DNA from: Promethearchaeota archaeon
Lineage (GTDB): Archaea > Asgardarchaeota > Lokiarchaeia > Sigyniarchaeales > SOKP01
Reading direction: 5' to 3'
NCBI GenBank assembly: GCA_016840085.1
Contig: JAEOTA010000018.1
Span: forward strand, 62,001-126,000
Length of the DNA stretch: 64,000 nucleotides
In this document: piece by piece, positions 28,717 through 38,366 of the stretch
Layout of the letters: the number at the start of each line of letters is the position of its first letter
Numbering within the stretch: position 1 is the stretch's first letter
Program-made: the position numbers and the translations under genes
The notes under the pieces: model-generated
What the model was told of the DNA's origin: nothing
Seen by the model: only the letters and a program-made list of their open reading frames with translations
Database searches by the model: none

Positions 28717-29994
28717 TCACGTATTTTTATTCAGATTAAAGTTTTTTAAATTTTTTTTTGTAATGTTGTATAATTCCATAAGTAAAAGCCCATGATAATA
28801 AGAGATTGAATCAAAATATCCTTCTCCTAAATCTGATTTGCCAGCATGAACTAAAGCCATTTGAGCATTAAGTGCTGCTCTCATTAGTAATTCCACTCCC
28901 TTATAAATCAAATTGGGACTCCATATGCCACTTTGTGGATTCGACCACCAAACTGGGCAAGAATAAATACCTTGATCATAAAAATACCTAGCTGTGTTAT
29001 AATAATTTTCTACTTCCCAATCTAAGGTTAAATCTATCTTATCTGCTAAGTTCATCAAATTATTAAGACTTTTCATAAGTTTCCAATAATATTTATGAAC
29101 ATTATTATCTGGATGTTTCCATAATGGATAAGGAATCCCTGCCTGAATATCTTCATAGGTAGTACTCCAACTTGATTCCCGGGGTATGATTTTTTTATCA
29201 CTTATTGGAAAATGTTGATCAAGCTCTGAAATAAATAGCATGTTAATTTTTTCTTCCTCATAAATAAGATCTAACACTTTCTTTAGAAAGGTTTTTTCAT
29301 AATTTTTAATATGATGTCCGAAAGTTTCTGCGTCCATTCCAGTAATTACATATCTATCAATTTGTGTGGTTGATTTACTCTTTTCTTTTTTTTCTGGCTG
29401 GAAAATTTCTTTAATTGTTTTTACAAATTCTTTGGGTTTTATACTCTTAAAAGCGATCTTATTACTGAGAATATCGTCTCTAAAGAAAAGCTGTAATCCA
29501 TTAGGGGAGCAATAGATTTGATCATAAGGCCAATCGACTGGACAAGCGATACCGCTCATTATGACCCATTTGTATCCTAACTTCCGAATATATTTAGCAA
29601 CGCCTCCAGAGATTGCCATTTCTGGTGGAAAAAAGCCTTTTCTCTCCCAACGACCAAATTCTCTTCTGTTTATCTCTTCATTCATCTGAATTTGATGCTG
29701 AGTTTCTTTTTCAGGAATTAAAGGGAGGATTGGATGATATTTTGCTGTTCCCATTATTTCGATCTTACTTTCAGACACTAAATTCTTCAGTAATTCCATA
29801 GTATCTGATAATCCAAATTTATAAAACAATTCAATTAGAACTCCGTTAATATTTACACAAAATTTAGCATTCTCGTATTCCTCAAGTAGAGAAAATAAAG
29901 GTTTGTAGCATTCATTATCGATTCTTCTTAAAATTGTAAAATCCTGAGTGGGGGGTTGGTAGATGTGGAGACAGAAGCAAAGATAAGTTGTCAT
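28717..29994 (-). CDS. Glycoside hydrolase family 57 protein
   Basis: YLCFCLHIYQPPTQDF; GTAKYHPILPLIPEKETQHQI; PPEMAISGGVAKYIRKLGYKWVIMSGI; TGMDAETFGHH. Confidence 0.88.
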   Translation of the reverse strand: MTTYLCFCLHIYQPPTQDFTILRRIDNECYKPLFSLLEEYENAKFCVNINGVLIELFYKFGLSDTMELLKNLVSESKIEIMGTAKYHPILPLIPEKETQHQIQMNEEINRREFGRWERKGFFPPEMAISGGVAKYIRKLGYKWVIMSGIACPVDWPYDQIYCSPNGLQLFFRDDILSNKIAFKSIKPKEFVKTIKEIFQPEKKEKSKSTTQIDRYVITGMDAETFGHHIKNYEKTFLKKVLDLIYEEEKINMLFISELDQHFPISDKKIIPRESSWSTTYEDIQAGIPYPLWKHPDNNVHKYYWKLMKSLNNLMNLADKIDLTLDWEVENYYNTARYFYDQGIYSCPVWWSNPQSGIWSPNLIYKGVELLMRAALNAQMALVHAGKSDLGEGYFDSISYYHGLLLMELYNITKKNLKNFNLNKNT

Positions 29995-30117
29995 ATAACT
30001 TAATAACCTAGCTTAGAAATATATCTTTTTAATTATCAATAATATTAAATTAAAATTAGAATTATTCTAATAATATTTTTTCGTAAAATCTTACAGTTTT
30101 AATTTTAGTGATAAATA

Positions 30118-31236
30118 ATGAGTGAAATAAAATTTGGTCATCAATTATATTATCTTCATTCTTATGATTTTTTCCGAAAGAAAGTTTTAGCGGCAAGTAA
30201 AGAAAATTGGGATTCCCTTTGGCTTCCTGATCATCTAACTGGTATGGGTGGCACATTAATCGACGATTATTTAAGCCCTTGGGCACTATTTGGTGCAATG
30301 GCAGAATTAGTTAAAGGAAAAACTTTTGGAACCGCGGTTTCAGATCCTCATAGAATTCATCCCGCAGTCCTTGCACAGATATGTACCTCAATTAATCACC
30401 TCACAGACGGAAATTTTATTTTAGGGATTGGAGCAGGTGAAGCGATGAATTTAAAGGCTTATGGTATTCCGTCTGATCATGCACTTTCAAAAATGAGGGA
30501 ATCAATTAATTTTATGAAATTATTTTGGGAGAAAGGTAGAAATATTTCGTTTAAAGGACAACACTACAATGCAGAAAAAGCGATGCTAACCCCAAAACCC
30601 GTATCAGATATTCCTGTATGGATCGGAGCTAATAGTCCTAAAACATTAAATTTAACTGGAGAAATTGCGGATGGATGGATGCCTGTTGGAATTGATCACA
30701 TTACTTATAAACGAAAAAAGGAAAAAATTGTTACAGTATTGAAAAAAAAGGGAAGAGATTTGGATAAATTCTCATTCGGGTTGTTTCATTTTATTTTTAT
30801 AAATGATGATGAAAAAATAATCAACCAAAGAATACAAGGTAATAAATATGAATTATTGACGAATCCCCGAAGAATAAAGGAATTAGGATATTGGAAAGAT
30901 GAATATGAGGAATTATATCAAGATGTAACAGGATATAGAAGTGATGAAGTGAACATTTTAAAGATTGATCGAAATGATGTCGCGAGTTTTGATATTAGAA
31001 AATTAGATCCTATAATAAATGAAATTCCAGATGAGTTAATTCGTGAAAGTTTGATGATTGGAACAAAAGATCAAATTATTGAAAGAATTCGGAATTATGT
31101 AGATGCTGGTGCTGATCATTTTATATTTTCATCTCTTAATGGAGCTTCGAGTAAAAACGCACCATTTACTTACTGGGACGCTTCAAGAATAATAAGTGAA
31201 GAAATTATACCACTATTTAAAAATTCTAATGTCTAA
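30118..31236 (+). CDS. F420-dependent LLM-class oxidoreductase
   Basis: WDSLWLPDHLTGMGG, GTAVSDPHRIHPAVLAQ, LGIGAGEAMNLKAYGI, PVWIGANSPKTLNLTGEIADGWMPVGI. Confidence 0.88.
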   Translation: MSEIKFGHQLYYLHSYDFFRKKVLAASKENWDSLWLPDHLTGMGGTLIDDYLSPWALFGAMAELVKGKTFGTAVSDPHRIHPAVLAQICTSINHLTDGNFILGIGAGEAMNLKAYGIPSDHALSKMRESINFMKLFWEKGRNISFKGQHYNAEKAMLTPKPVSDIPVWIGANSPKTLNLTGEIADGWMPVGIDHITYKRKKEKIVTVLKKKGRDLDKFSFGLFHFIFINDDEKIINQRIQGNKYELLTNPRRIKELGYWKDEYEELYQDVTGYRSDEVNILKIDRNDVASFDIRKLDPIINEIPDELIRESLMIGTKDQIIERIRNYVDAGADHFIFSSLNGASSKNAPFTYWDASRIISEEIIPLFKNSNV

Positions 31237-31260
31237 AAATCGTTAATTTTTTTACCTTAT

Positions 31261-32376
31261 TTATTTTTCTATTATAGTTTCTTTTATTACTGTACCAAAA
31301 TGAGTTGCCCCAGGTCCTATGTGAATTAAAACCTCATCTCCAACTTTAATATCGACGACAGGTTTAGCTTTACCATCTGCTCCTACTAGACGAATCGTTT
31401 CTGCATTTTGACAAATGCAACTTATCGGTATTATTTTATCTCCTTTTGAAACTTCCAATTCGAATCTCAACATTGGTCGAGTTTCAATTTTCACCCTTCC
31501 AATTGATACTATTCTAGCTTCACCTTTGTTAGTAACTGCTAAAACTTTATCTCCACCTTTCAACTCACTAAGATACTTTGTGCGATATAATTTTCCAGGA
31601 TCATCATCAGGTACCAATATATAGGCAGAGACATCTCCTGCATTAACCCTAAATGGTCTAGATGATACAAACTGGGTTTCAAATGTTTCAGAATGAATTA
31701 AACAAAATCCTGCAGCTGTTGATCCTACCAGTAACCCTTCTCCAATATGTAGAAGTGAAGAGGTGTCAACACAGACTCTTTCTGCTTCAGGTATATTCTG
31801 AATGTTGAGTACTTTTGCTTTGATAAGTTCAATATGAAAGGTGGTATGTACCAGTTTTTTAAGCTCTACAATATCATTCACCTTCTTTGGTGTAAAAAGA
31901 ATTCCATCTACTCCAATTTCTAAAGTTTTCAACATCAATTCAGCTTCTTTAGCATTATTTACTGTGGCAATTAATTCAGTATCGTTATCATGCATTTCTG
32001 CTATAAGATTTTCAAAAGGGATTATTTTCCAATCCTTAGCAGAGACAATAATAAAATCAACTTGTCTACTTTTTGAAAGCTCAACAATATCTTTCTCATC
32101 ATCTTTTGACTGTAGTTCTTTATAATATCCGATGAAGCATTCTGAATATTTTTTATTAGATAGTAATTCTTTCAGTTTCTCTTTATTATCAATTATAAAA
32201 TTATTAGCTGGAATATCCAGATATTTTGTAAATAGATTTATACGTTCAATTTGTTTAAACTCAGTATAAGTATCCGTTGAAACTAAAAAATTTAAAATAT
32301 CTTTATTGAACGCTTCTTGAACTAATTCTTTTAAATTTACACTTTTATTCTCAAAATTTAAGATTATTTTTTTCAT
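31261..32376 (-). CDS. aroB': 3-dehydroquinate synthase II
   Basis: ERVCVDTSSLLHIGEGLLVGSTAAGFCLIHSET...RPFRVNAGDVSAYILVPD. Confidence 0.93.
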   Translation of the reverse strand: MKKIILNFENKSVNLKELVQEAFNKDILNFLVSTDTYTEFKQIERINLFTKYLDIPANNFIIDNKEKLKELLSNKKYSECFIGYYKELQSKDDEKDIVELSKSRQVDFIIVSAKDWKIIPFENLIAEMHDNDTELIATVNNAKEAELMLKTLEIGVDGILFTPKKVNDIVELKKLVHTTFHIELIKAKVLNIQNIPEAERVCVDTSSLLHIGEGLLVGSTAAGFCLIHSETFETQFVSSRPFRVNAGDVSAYILVPDDDPGKLYRTKYLSELKGGDKVLAVTNKGEARIVSIGRVKIETRPMLRFELEVSKGDKIIPISCICQNAETIRLVGADGKAKPVVDIKVGDEVLIHIGPGATHFGTVIKETIIEK

Positions 32377-32534
32377 AACATCAAATTGCTAGATTTTGGA
32401 CTATGAAAGTTTTTTTTTTAAGTAATTATTTTATTATTTTGTATTAGTTTATTATTAAATTTTTAAGTTAGTAAATTCATATTATTCATAATATAGGAAA
32501 TTAAAATATAACTTCTAAGTAGAGTGGAGTTAAA

Positions 32535-33182
32535 ATGGGTTTAAAAAAGAAGCTGTTCCCCAGAAAAGGAAAGGAAAAAGATGACTTAGTTGCTAAAGCA
32601 AAAGCTCATATTCACAAATTAAATGTAATGAATAGAAATTATACAAAACGCGCCGAGATAAGCCGAAAAAATGCAAAAATTGCTTTGAAACGGGGTGAAA
32701 AAGATCGAGCAAAGAATTATCTTATCCAGTACAAGTCATACAACGCAAAGGTTGATAGATCAAACAATATTAGAGGAAAAATAGAACGCCAAATTCAAGC
32801 AATTGAAGAAGGACAATTAATAAGTTCCACAGGGGATATCTTCGGGGGAATACGAGATGAATTAGAGTATATCGCTACAAAAGCGTCCCCCGCGAAAGTA
32901 GCGGAAATAGCGGAAGACTCTGAAGTATATGTTGCTGAAATTGAAGAAGCTGCAGATATTTTAGCAGGTGATCCTGAAATTGATCTTGCAATCGATGTTA
33001 CAGAAGAATTGAATCAGTTAGAAACAGAAATGCTCCTTGATCAAGGAGGTGCAATGCCTGAAGTTCCTTCAGATGAGCTACAATATATACCTGACTACGA
33101 GATTGAAGAGGAACCTGAGGTTAAATCGAAGGAAAAACTCCAAGATGAAATTGAAAAGCTAAGAAAAGAATTAGAAGGTTAA
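32535..33182 (+). CDS. ESCRT-III / Snf7-CHMP-like protein
   Basis: Basic N-terminal helix plus NAKIALKRGEKDRAKNYLIQYKSYNAKVDRSNNIRGKIERQIQAIEEGQL; acidic C-terminal half. Confidence 0.75.
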   Translation: MGLKKKLFPRKGKEKDDLVAKAKAHIHKLNVMNRNYTKRAEISRKNAKIALKRGEKDRAKNYLIQYKSYNAKVDRSNNIRGKIERQIQAIEEGQLISSTGDIFGGIRDELEYIATKASPAKVAEIAEDSEVYVAEIEEAADILAGDPEIDLAIDVTEELNQLETEMLLDQGGAMPEVPSDELQYIPDYEIEEEPEVKSKEKLQDEIEKLRKELEG

Positions 33183-33243
33183 ACCTTTTTCAATGAATTT
33201 CTTTTTCTTTTACGATTAAATAATATTGATTTAGATACTTTAA

Positions 33244-34260
33244 CTATTGTTTTAATTCATTTAGAGCTTTAACCATATTTTTTACTTTTTTAATAGCTAT
33301 TTCATAACCACCTTTCTCTCCAAAAGAATCTTTTAAAGGTAGAAAGCCACAATCAGGTTTTATAATTAAATTTTCTCCACCATATTGTTCTATTGCTTCT
33401 TTTATGTAATTTTTAAGAAAATCAACTCCTTCGATATAGTCATTAATTTTTTTTCCATTTACAGGTAAAAACTTTGATTTAACAGTTCCAAGAGCTAAAA
33501 ATTTATCATTTTTTTCGAAATGTTCTCTTTTGTAAATTTCAAAATTATCCTCATTTGTTGCAAATTCATGATCCAATATTTTTATATCTGTTTGGAGAAG
33601 TAGATCACGGCATTTAGGACTTATCCTTCCACATACATGAATTGAGGATAATGATTTTATTTCGGATACCGATTTATTCAGAATGTCTATAAGAAAATCT
33701 TCAGAATGGAATAATGGCTTTCTTCCTATTAGAAATCCTAATATTGGTTCATCGACGGAAATTATATTTATGCTCATATCATTATATGTTTTTGCCAATT
33801 GTTTTATGATTTCAGCAAGTTTTTCTACAATCCAATCCAACATTACTGCTCTAGGTTCAGAAAATACTCTGGGTTTGATACCTTTAGCGATTTCTCCTTT
33901 CAAAATTATTTCGCTAGCCAAAGTTAAAGGTCCTGTTATACAAGCTTTTGTTCCCTTGACTTGTTCTAAAAGATGAGGTCGTTCCATAAAAAAATTTTTG
34001 ATAAAAGCTCCATATTGTAACGCAACTGACTTTTTTGGAATTTTAAAATCATCATTTAAATAAAATTTATTACCAGCTTCTTCTAATTGAGTAATTACTT
34101 TTGCTAATGGAGATAAAAATTGGTTGATCATTGATATTAACTGGGGATAACATGGATAATCAACGCCTATTTGAATTAAATCTTCAAAGATCCTTATCAT
34201 ATTTTCTTCATTGTTAGTTAGAGGCCAACTTCCAACAACAGTAGTGAATGGATTATCCAT
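33244..34260 (-). CDS. MetE-type (cobalamin-independent) methionine synthase/methyltransferase-like protein
   Basis: TTVVGSWPLT, ISVDEPILGFLIG, IHVCGRISP, IIKPDCGFLPL. Confidence 0.8.
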   Translation of the reverse strand: MDNPFTTVVGSWPLTNNEENMIRIFEDLIQIGVDYPCYPQLISMINQFLSPLAKVITQLEEAGNKFYLNDDFKIPKKSVALQYGAFIKNFFMERPHLLEQVKGTKACITGPLTLASEIILKGEIAKGIKPRVFSEPRAVMLDWIVEKLAEIIKQLAKTYNDMSINIISVDEPILGFLIGRKPLFHSEDFLIDILNKSVSEIKSLSSIHVCGRISPKCRDLLLQTDIKILDHEFATNEDNFEIYKREHFEKNDKFLALGTVKSKFLPVNGKKINDYIEGVDFLKNYIKEAIEQYGGENLIIKPDCGFLPLKDSFGEKGGYEIAIKKVKNMVKALNELKQ

Positions 34261-34327
34261 ATATAGTAAAAAAGTTCAAAGAATATAAAACTAGATAATA
34301 TAAATTAAAGTATGCTAAGCTAAAAAT

Positions 34328-36334
34328 CTAGGTATAAAATCTTTTATTATTAAAATTTCTGTTATTTTGTTTAATAGATTCTAATTCTTCCAAATTATGT
34401 TGTAAAGTTTGAATCTTCTTATCGATAAGATAAATTTCCTTGTTTAGATTTCTAAAAGTCCTAAAATAATCACTTTCTGATATCAAACCTTGATCAAACT
34501 TCTTTTCAAGTTTTTTTAATGTAGTTTTAAGACCATATCGCTCTTTTTCTAATTCGTTCATCTTTTTTTGATTTTCTTTATCTAACTTATAAAGCTTTCT
34601 TTTATTTCGAAAAGATTTACCTGTTAAAACATTATCACGGCTGAACAAAGAGGATAAATGATTTCTATTAAATTCTTGGAATGTAGATTCGTCATTTGAG
34701 ATAATTGGGTCTTCATTAAAACCGTGTGTTTCGTCCATCTTTCTCATTATATTATGTCGATTATTAATATTATTAAATTGGGGATTATAACGATTATTAG
34801 GTTGAGGATTATAATTCTGAAATCTGGTTGGATCGTAAAGATTTTGCATAAAGAATTTGCTTTGATATTGGTTTTGTGGTGAGTATTGATTTAAATGATT
34901 TCTATAATTGTGTAAAAGCGCAGGAGATTGAAATACTTCTGGAAAACTGTTTATATTTTCGGGAATATATTGATTGTTTGGATATGAAATCATAGGATTA
35001 TTTGGAATTGGTTGCCTTAAATTTTGGTTATATTGTGAAGAGAATTGAGGATACATCTGAGAAGTAATATTTTGGATTTGGTTGGGTTGAAAATTATGAG
35101 AAAGAACTTTATTATAATTTTGAGGATTCCCATATCCTTTATTATATTGACATTTTAAACTGAAAAATGAATTAATACTTTCTTCTATGAAATCTATTAA
35201 AATGTTTAAATCAATATCGATTTCCCACAGTTCCTCTGCAGATTTTTTATCAAATATAGTAGTTTCATCAAAAGTTCTTGCCAAAAGAATATATTCAATT
35301 ACTCTTTTAATTGCTTTTGGAGGGAGTGTAAATTCATATTTACCATATTCAAACTCAATATACAATTTTTTGAATAGTTTTCCTTTTTCCTTAATCCGAA
35401 TTAAATCTTTAACTGGGGCTTTAAAGCTTAATTCTACTTTTTTTTTAAGTAAACCAAATTCATGAATAAATGATAAATCAAAATTAGTAATAAATAAGAT
35501 ACCCTTATCTTTCTTATATCTTTCTTCATTATTTAAACCATTAGCTAATTTAGCATGAATAGCATAAACAGGCTTCTCTTTCTCTGCTAAGTTTAGATGT
35601 TTTTTAAAATTAGTAAAATAATACCCTATTTTGTCAATAAATTTTAGATTTTTTTCAAAAGATTCTATGGTTTCATTAAAAGTATTAACATTATTTAATA
35701 CAAAATCATTGATAGAATTATAGCTACGAATAAGATTATCAAAAATCCCTTCGATAATTGTAATGTTCGTGTTAGGTTGGGCATATATATCAAAATAATA
35801 TTCTTTATAAAGAATTAATTGATGAAAATGAGCATTTATTTTATCATATAAGGTATTTTGCACATATATAAAGAGTTTAAAGAGAGCTAATAGATCTGAT
35901 TCCATTTTTGGAAAATGGTAATATTTAATTGGAGGATCTCTTGCTGTTTTTATTTTTTGTTGATATTTATATAAAGTATTAAGAACATCTCTTAAAGGAT
36001 TAACAAATAACCTTGAATTCTTGATTAATTCTAAAAAGGATTTTTCTAATTCTTCTTTTTTCTCATAAATATTAATAATTTTATGTGAGCTACATTTTGG
36101 GCATGATTTTAAAAGTTGGTGATCTTTTACAATATTTTCATTTCCGCAATCTTTACATCTTATTGTTTTTTCAGAATCAGTAACTTCAATGTTTTTGGAA
36201 TTACAATCTTGACAGATATAACTATCAACTTTTTTCTCATGTAAACAGTCAGAACAACAATTAGCACCACATTCTTCACAATAGTAAGCTAACTTTACAT
36301 ATCGTTGACAAAAACGACAAATTTGCTCTGACAT
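34328..36334 (-). CDS. Multi-zinc-finger (B-box-like) protein with coiled coils, PH/GRAM-like middle domain and N/Q/P/Y-rich region
   Basis: CRFCQRYVKLAYYCEECGANCCSDCLHEKKVDSYICQDC; CKDCGNEN...CPKCSSH; KPVYAIHAKLANGLNNEERYKKDKGILFITNFDLSFI; long N/Q-rich stretch; C-terminal SHOCT-like/coiled-coil segment. Confidence 0.7.
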   Translation of the reverse strand: MSEQICRFCQRYVKLAYYCEECGANCCSDCLHEKKVDSYICQDCNSKNIEVTDSEKTIRCKDCGNENIVKDHQLLKSCPKCSSHKIINIYEKKEELEKSFLELIKNSRLFVNPLRDVLNTLYKYQQKIKTARDPPIKYYHFPKMESDLLALFKLFIYVQNTLYDKINAHFHQLILYKEYYFDIYAQPNTNITIIEGIFDNLIRSYNSINDFVLNNVNTFNETIESFEKNLKFIDKIGYYFTNFKKHLNLAEKEKPVYAIHAKLANGLNNEERYKKDKGILFITNFDLSFIHEFGLLKKKVELSFKAPVKDLIRIKEKGKLFKKLYIEFEYGKYEFTLPPKAIKRVIEYILLARTFDETTIFDKKSAEELWEIDIDLNILIDFIEESINSFFSLKCQYNKGYGNPQNYNKVLSHNFQPNQIQNITSQMYPQFSSQYNQNLRQPIPNNPMISYPNNQYIPENINSFPEVFQSPALLHNYRNHLNQYSPQNQYQSKFFMQNLYDPTRFQNYNPQPNNRYNPQFNNINNRHNIMRKMDETHGFNEDPIISNDESTFQEFNRNHLSSLFSRDNVLTGKSFRNKRKLYKLDKENQKKMNELEKERYGLKTTLKKLEKKFDQGLISESDYFRTFRNLNKEIYLIDKKIQTLQHNLEELESIKQNNRNFNNKRFYT

Positions 36335-36487
36335 TTTTTTAATTTAAACCCAACCTAATAAGATAAAAATTCGTTTATAATCGCTTTATCAGAAGAATAA
36401 CAAATTTCAAACCATAAAAAAAGTTATATTATTGTTATATTATCCAGATATGGTGAGTGAGAAAAATAAGTGTGAATCTTAAAAAAG

Positions 36488-36781
36488 TTATTTTATTATT
36501 TTTACTTTTTTTCCTAACGCTTGCCCAGGAACTCCTGCTTTTTTAAAATGAGCTCTTACAGCACCATTATTTCCATGCGCACGAGTTATTACACCTTTTA
36601 ATTCCTTACCTGAAGGAGTATCCCAAACAACGGTCCTTCCAATAAGTCTGTTTGCCTCTTTTCTTGTCCTTATATTTGGAAAAACTAAAATACAGTGTTT
36701 CTGATGAACTGTGTGACGACCCCTTTTATAATTTGATATAACTCCTTCCATACCCAAAATATCTAATTTACTTAATGACAT
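36488..36781 (-). CDS. rpl35ae: Ribosomal protein L35Ae
   Basis: GVISNYKRGRHTVHQKHCILVF...GRTVVWDTPSGKELKGVITRAHGNNGAVRAHFKKAGVPGQALG. Confidence 0.93.
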   Translation of the reverse strand: MSLSKLDILGMEGVISNYKRGRHTVHQKHCILVFPNIRTRKEANRLIGRTVVWDTPSGKELKGVITRAHGNNGAVRAHFKKAGVPGQALGKKVKIIK

Positions 36782-36954
36782 AGATGACTAATCAGCAGTT
36801 AAATTTAATTTTCTGTATTAATAGGAAAAATACTCCAAAACTATTAAGTTTTTTCGATTATATTGTTATTTCTTAAAAAATAGGATTGAAATTAAGATAT
36901 TCATAGTATCTTAGTAAAAAACATTTTTGAACTTATCAAGTTTAATATAATTAA

Positions 36955-38358
36955 ATGAGAGTAGCTTTTAGTAAAATTAAACTTACACCAAAAAATTATA
37001 TTGGAAAATCCTTGGCAGGTTATACAAGAAAAGACCCTTGTTTGGGGAAATTAGATGATATCTATGCGTATGCTGTTTTAATTGATGGAACTTCAGAAGC
37101 TACTAAAAAAAGTATTTTATTATTGATTTCAATAGATACCTTAAAAATTCCGTTATCAATTTCAAAATATATTAAGAAAAAAATCAGTTCTAATCATCCC
37201 AAATTAGATTCTGAACATATTTTAATACATGCCACTCATACACATGCTTCTTTCGATCTTACTGGTGAGTTCTATAAACCAGGAGGTACTTTTAATGTGA
37301 TGAAGGGCATAATGTTTGGGGCGAATAGAAATGATAGTTATATAGTATGGTTTGCTAGAAAGATTATTAAAATGGTCAAGGAATTATTTAATAAACTAAA
37401 ACCATGTATCATTGCTTCTAAGAAAGAAAAATTTAATCCAGATATTGTAATCAATCGAAGACATCCTACAAGTAATACGAAACCACATTTAGGTGTTATT
37501 ACTTTTAAAAGCTTAGATACAAAAGAATTGGTTGGAATTATTGTTAATTATGCTTGTCATCCTACAACTCTATCCTATAAAAATAATAAACTATCAGCTG
37601 ATTATCCTGGACGAATAATTCATAAAATAGAAGAATTAACTAATGGTAGAATAAACACTATATATTTTAATGGTCCTTCGGGAGATTTAAATCCTATAAC
37701 TACTTGTGGAATAGATTATCCAAAATTAGAAGTTGACAAATCTCTTATATACGATCAACTTGGAACTTATGAAGACACAATTAGAATTGGAAATTCTATA
37801 GCAGAAGCGGCATTAAAATTGGCTAATAGTATTTCAGAGGAGGATTATTTTGATAGTATTGAAATTCAGCCCAATACAAAATATATCTGGATTCCTATGA
37901 AAGATTATAAATATATTTCGAAATTATGGTTAAAAAACAAGCTTATTTTTGCACTCAAGAAATATTTCTTATTAATGGTTGCTAGAGTTAATATACTCAA
38001 TTCAAATTTCCCAATCTTTATTTTAAATAAGAAAATTTTAGGGATAAAATGTAAGACTTTAATTCAAAATATTAAAATTAAAATCAGTAAAAAGTCTAAA
38101 TCAAAGGAGTTTAGCATTTTGACCATTCCAGGTGAATTATTTGAAGATATTGGCAAATTTTTATATAGATATTCAATAACAGGAATAATGAATACATATA
38201 TATTTCAAAATACTCAAGATTGGATTGCTTATTTATTTCCACTAAAAGAATACATTAATGAAGGAGGTTATGAGCCAATACCGAGTTTCAGTCCTATCTG
38301 TGGATATTATATAAAAAATGAGATGAGGAATCTTATAAATGATATAAAAAAAATATAG
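36955..38358 (+). CDS. Neutral/alkaline ceramidase-like hydrolase
   Basis: MRVAFSKIKLTPKNYIGKSLAGYTRKDPCLGKLDDIYAYAVLI; HATHTHASFDLTGEFYK; NYACHPTTLSYKNNKLSADYPG; FNGPSGDLNP. Confidence 0.8.
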   Translation: MRVAFSKIKLTPKNYIGKSLAGYTRKDPCLGKLDDIYAYAVLIDGTSEATKKSILLLISIDTLKIPLSISKYIKKKISSNHPKLDSEHILIHATHTHASFDLTGEFYKPGGTFNVMKGIMFGANRNDSYIVWFARKIIKMVKELFNKLKPCIIASKKEKFNPDIVINRRHPTSNTKPHLGVITFKSLDTKELVGIIVNYACHPTTLSYKNNKLSADYPGRIIHKIEELTNGRINTIYFNGPSGDLNPITTCGIDYPKLEVDKSLIYDQLGTYEDTIRIGNSIAEAALKLANSISEEDYFDSIEIQPNTKYIWIPMKDYKYISKLWLKNKLIFALKKYFLLMVARVNILNSNFPIFILNKKILGIKCKTLIQNIKIKISKKSKSKEFSILTIPGELFEDIGKFLYRYSITGIMNTYIFQNTQDWIAYLFPLKEYINEGGYEPIPSFSPICGYYIKNEMRNLINDIKKI

Positions 38359-38366
38359 TTTTATTT

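Noticed and set aside
31415-32125. Plus-strand ORFs of 69 and 94 aa
   Set aside because: Antisense to the DHQ synthase II gene.
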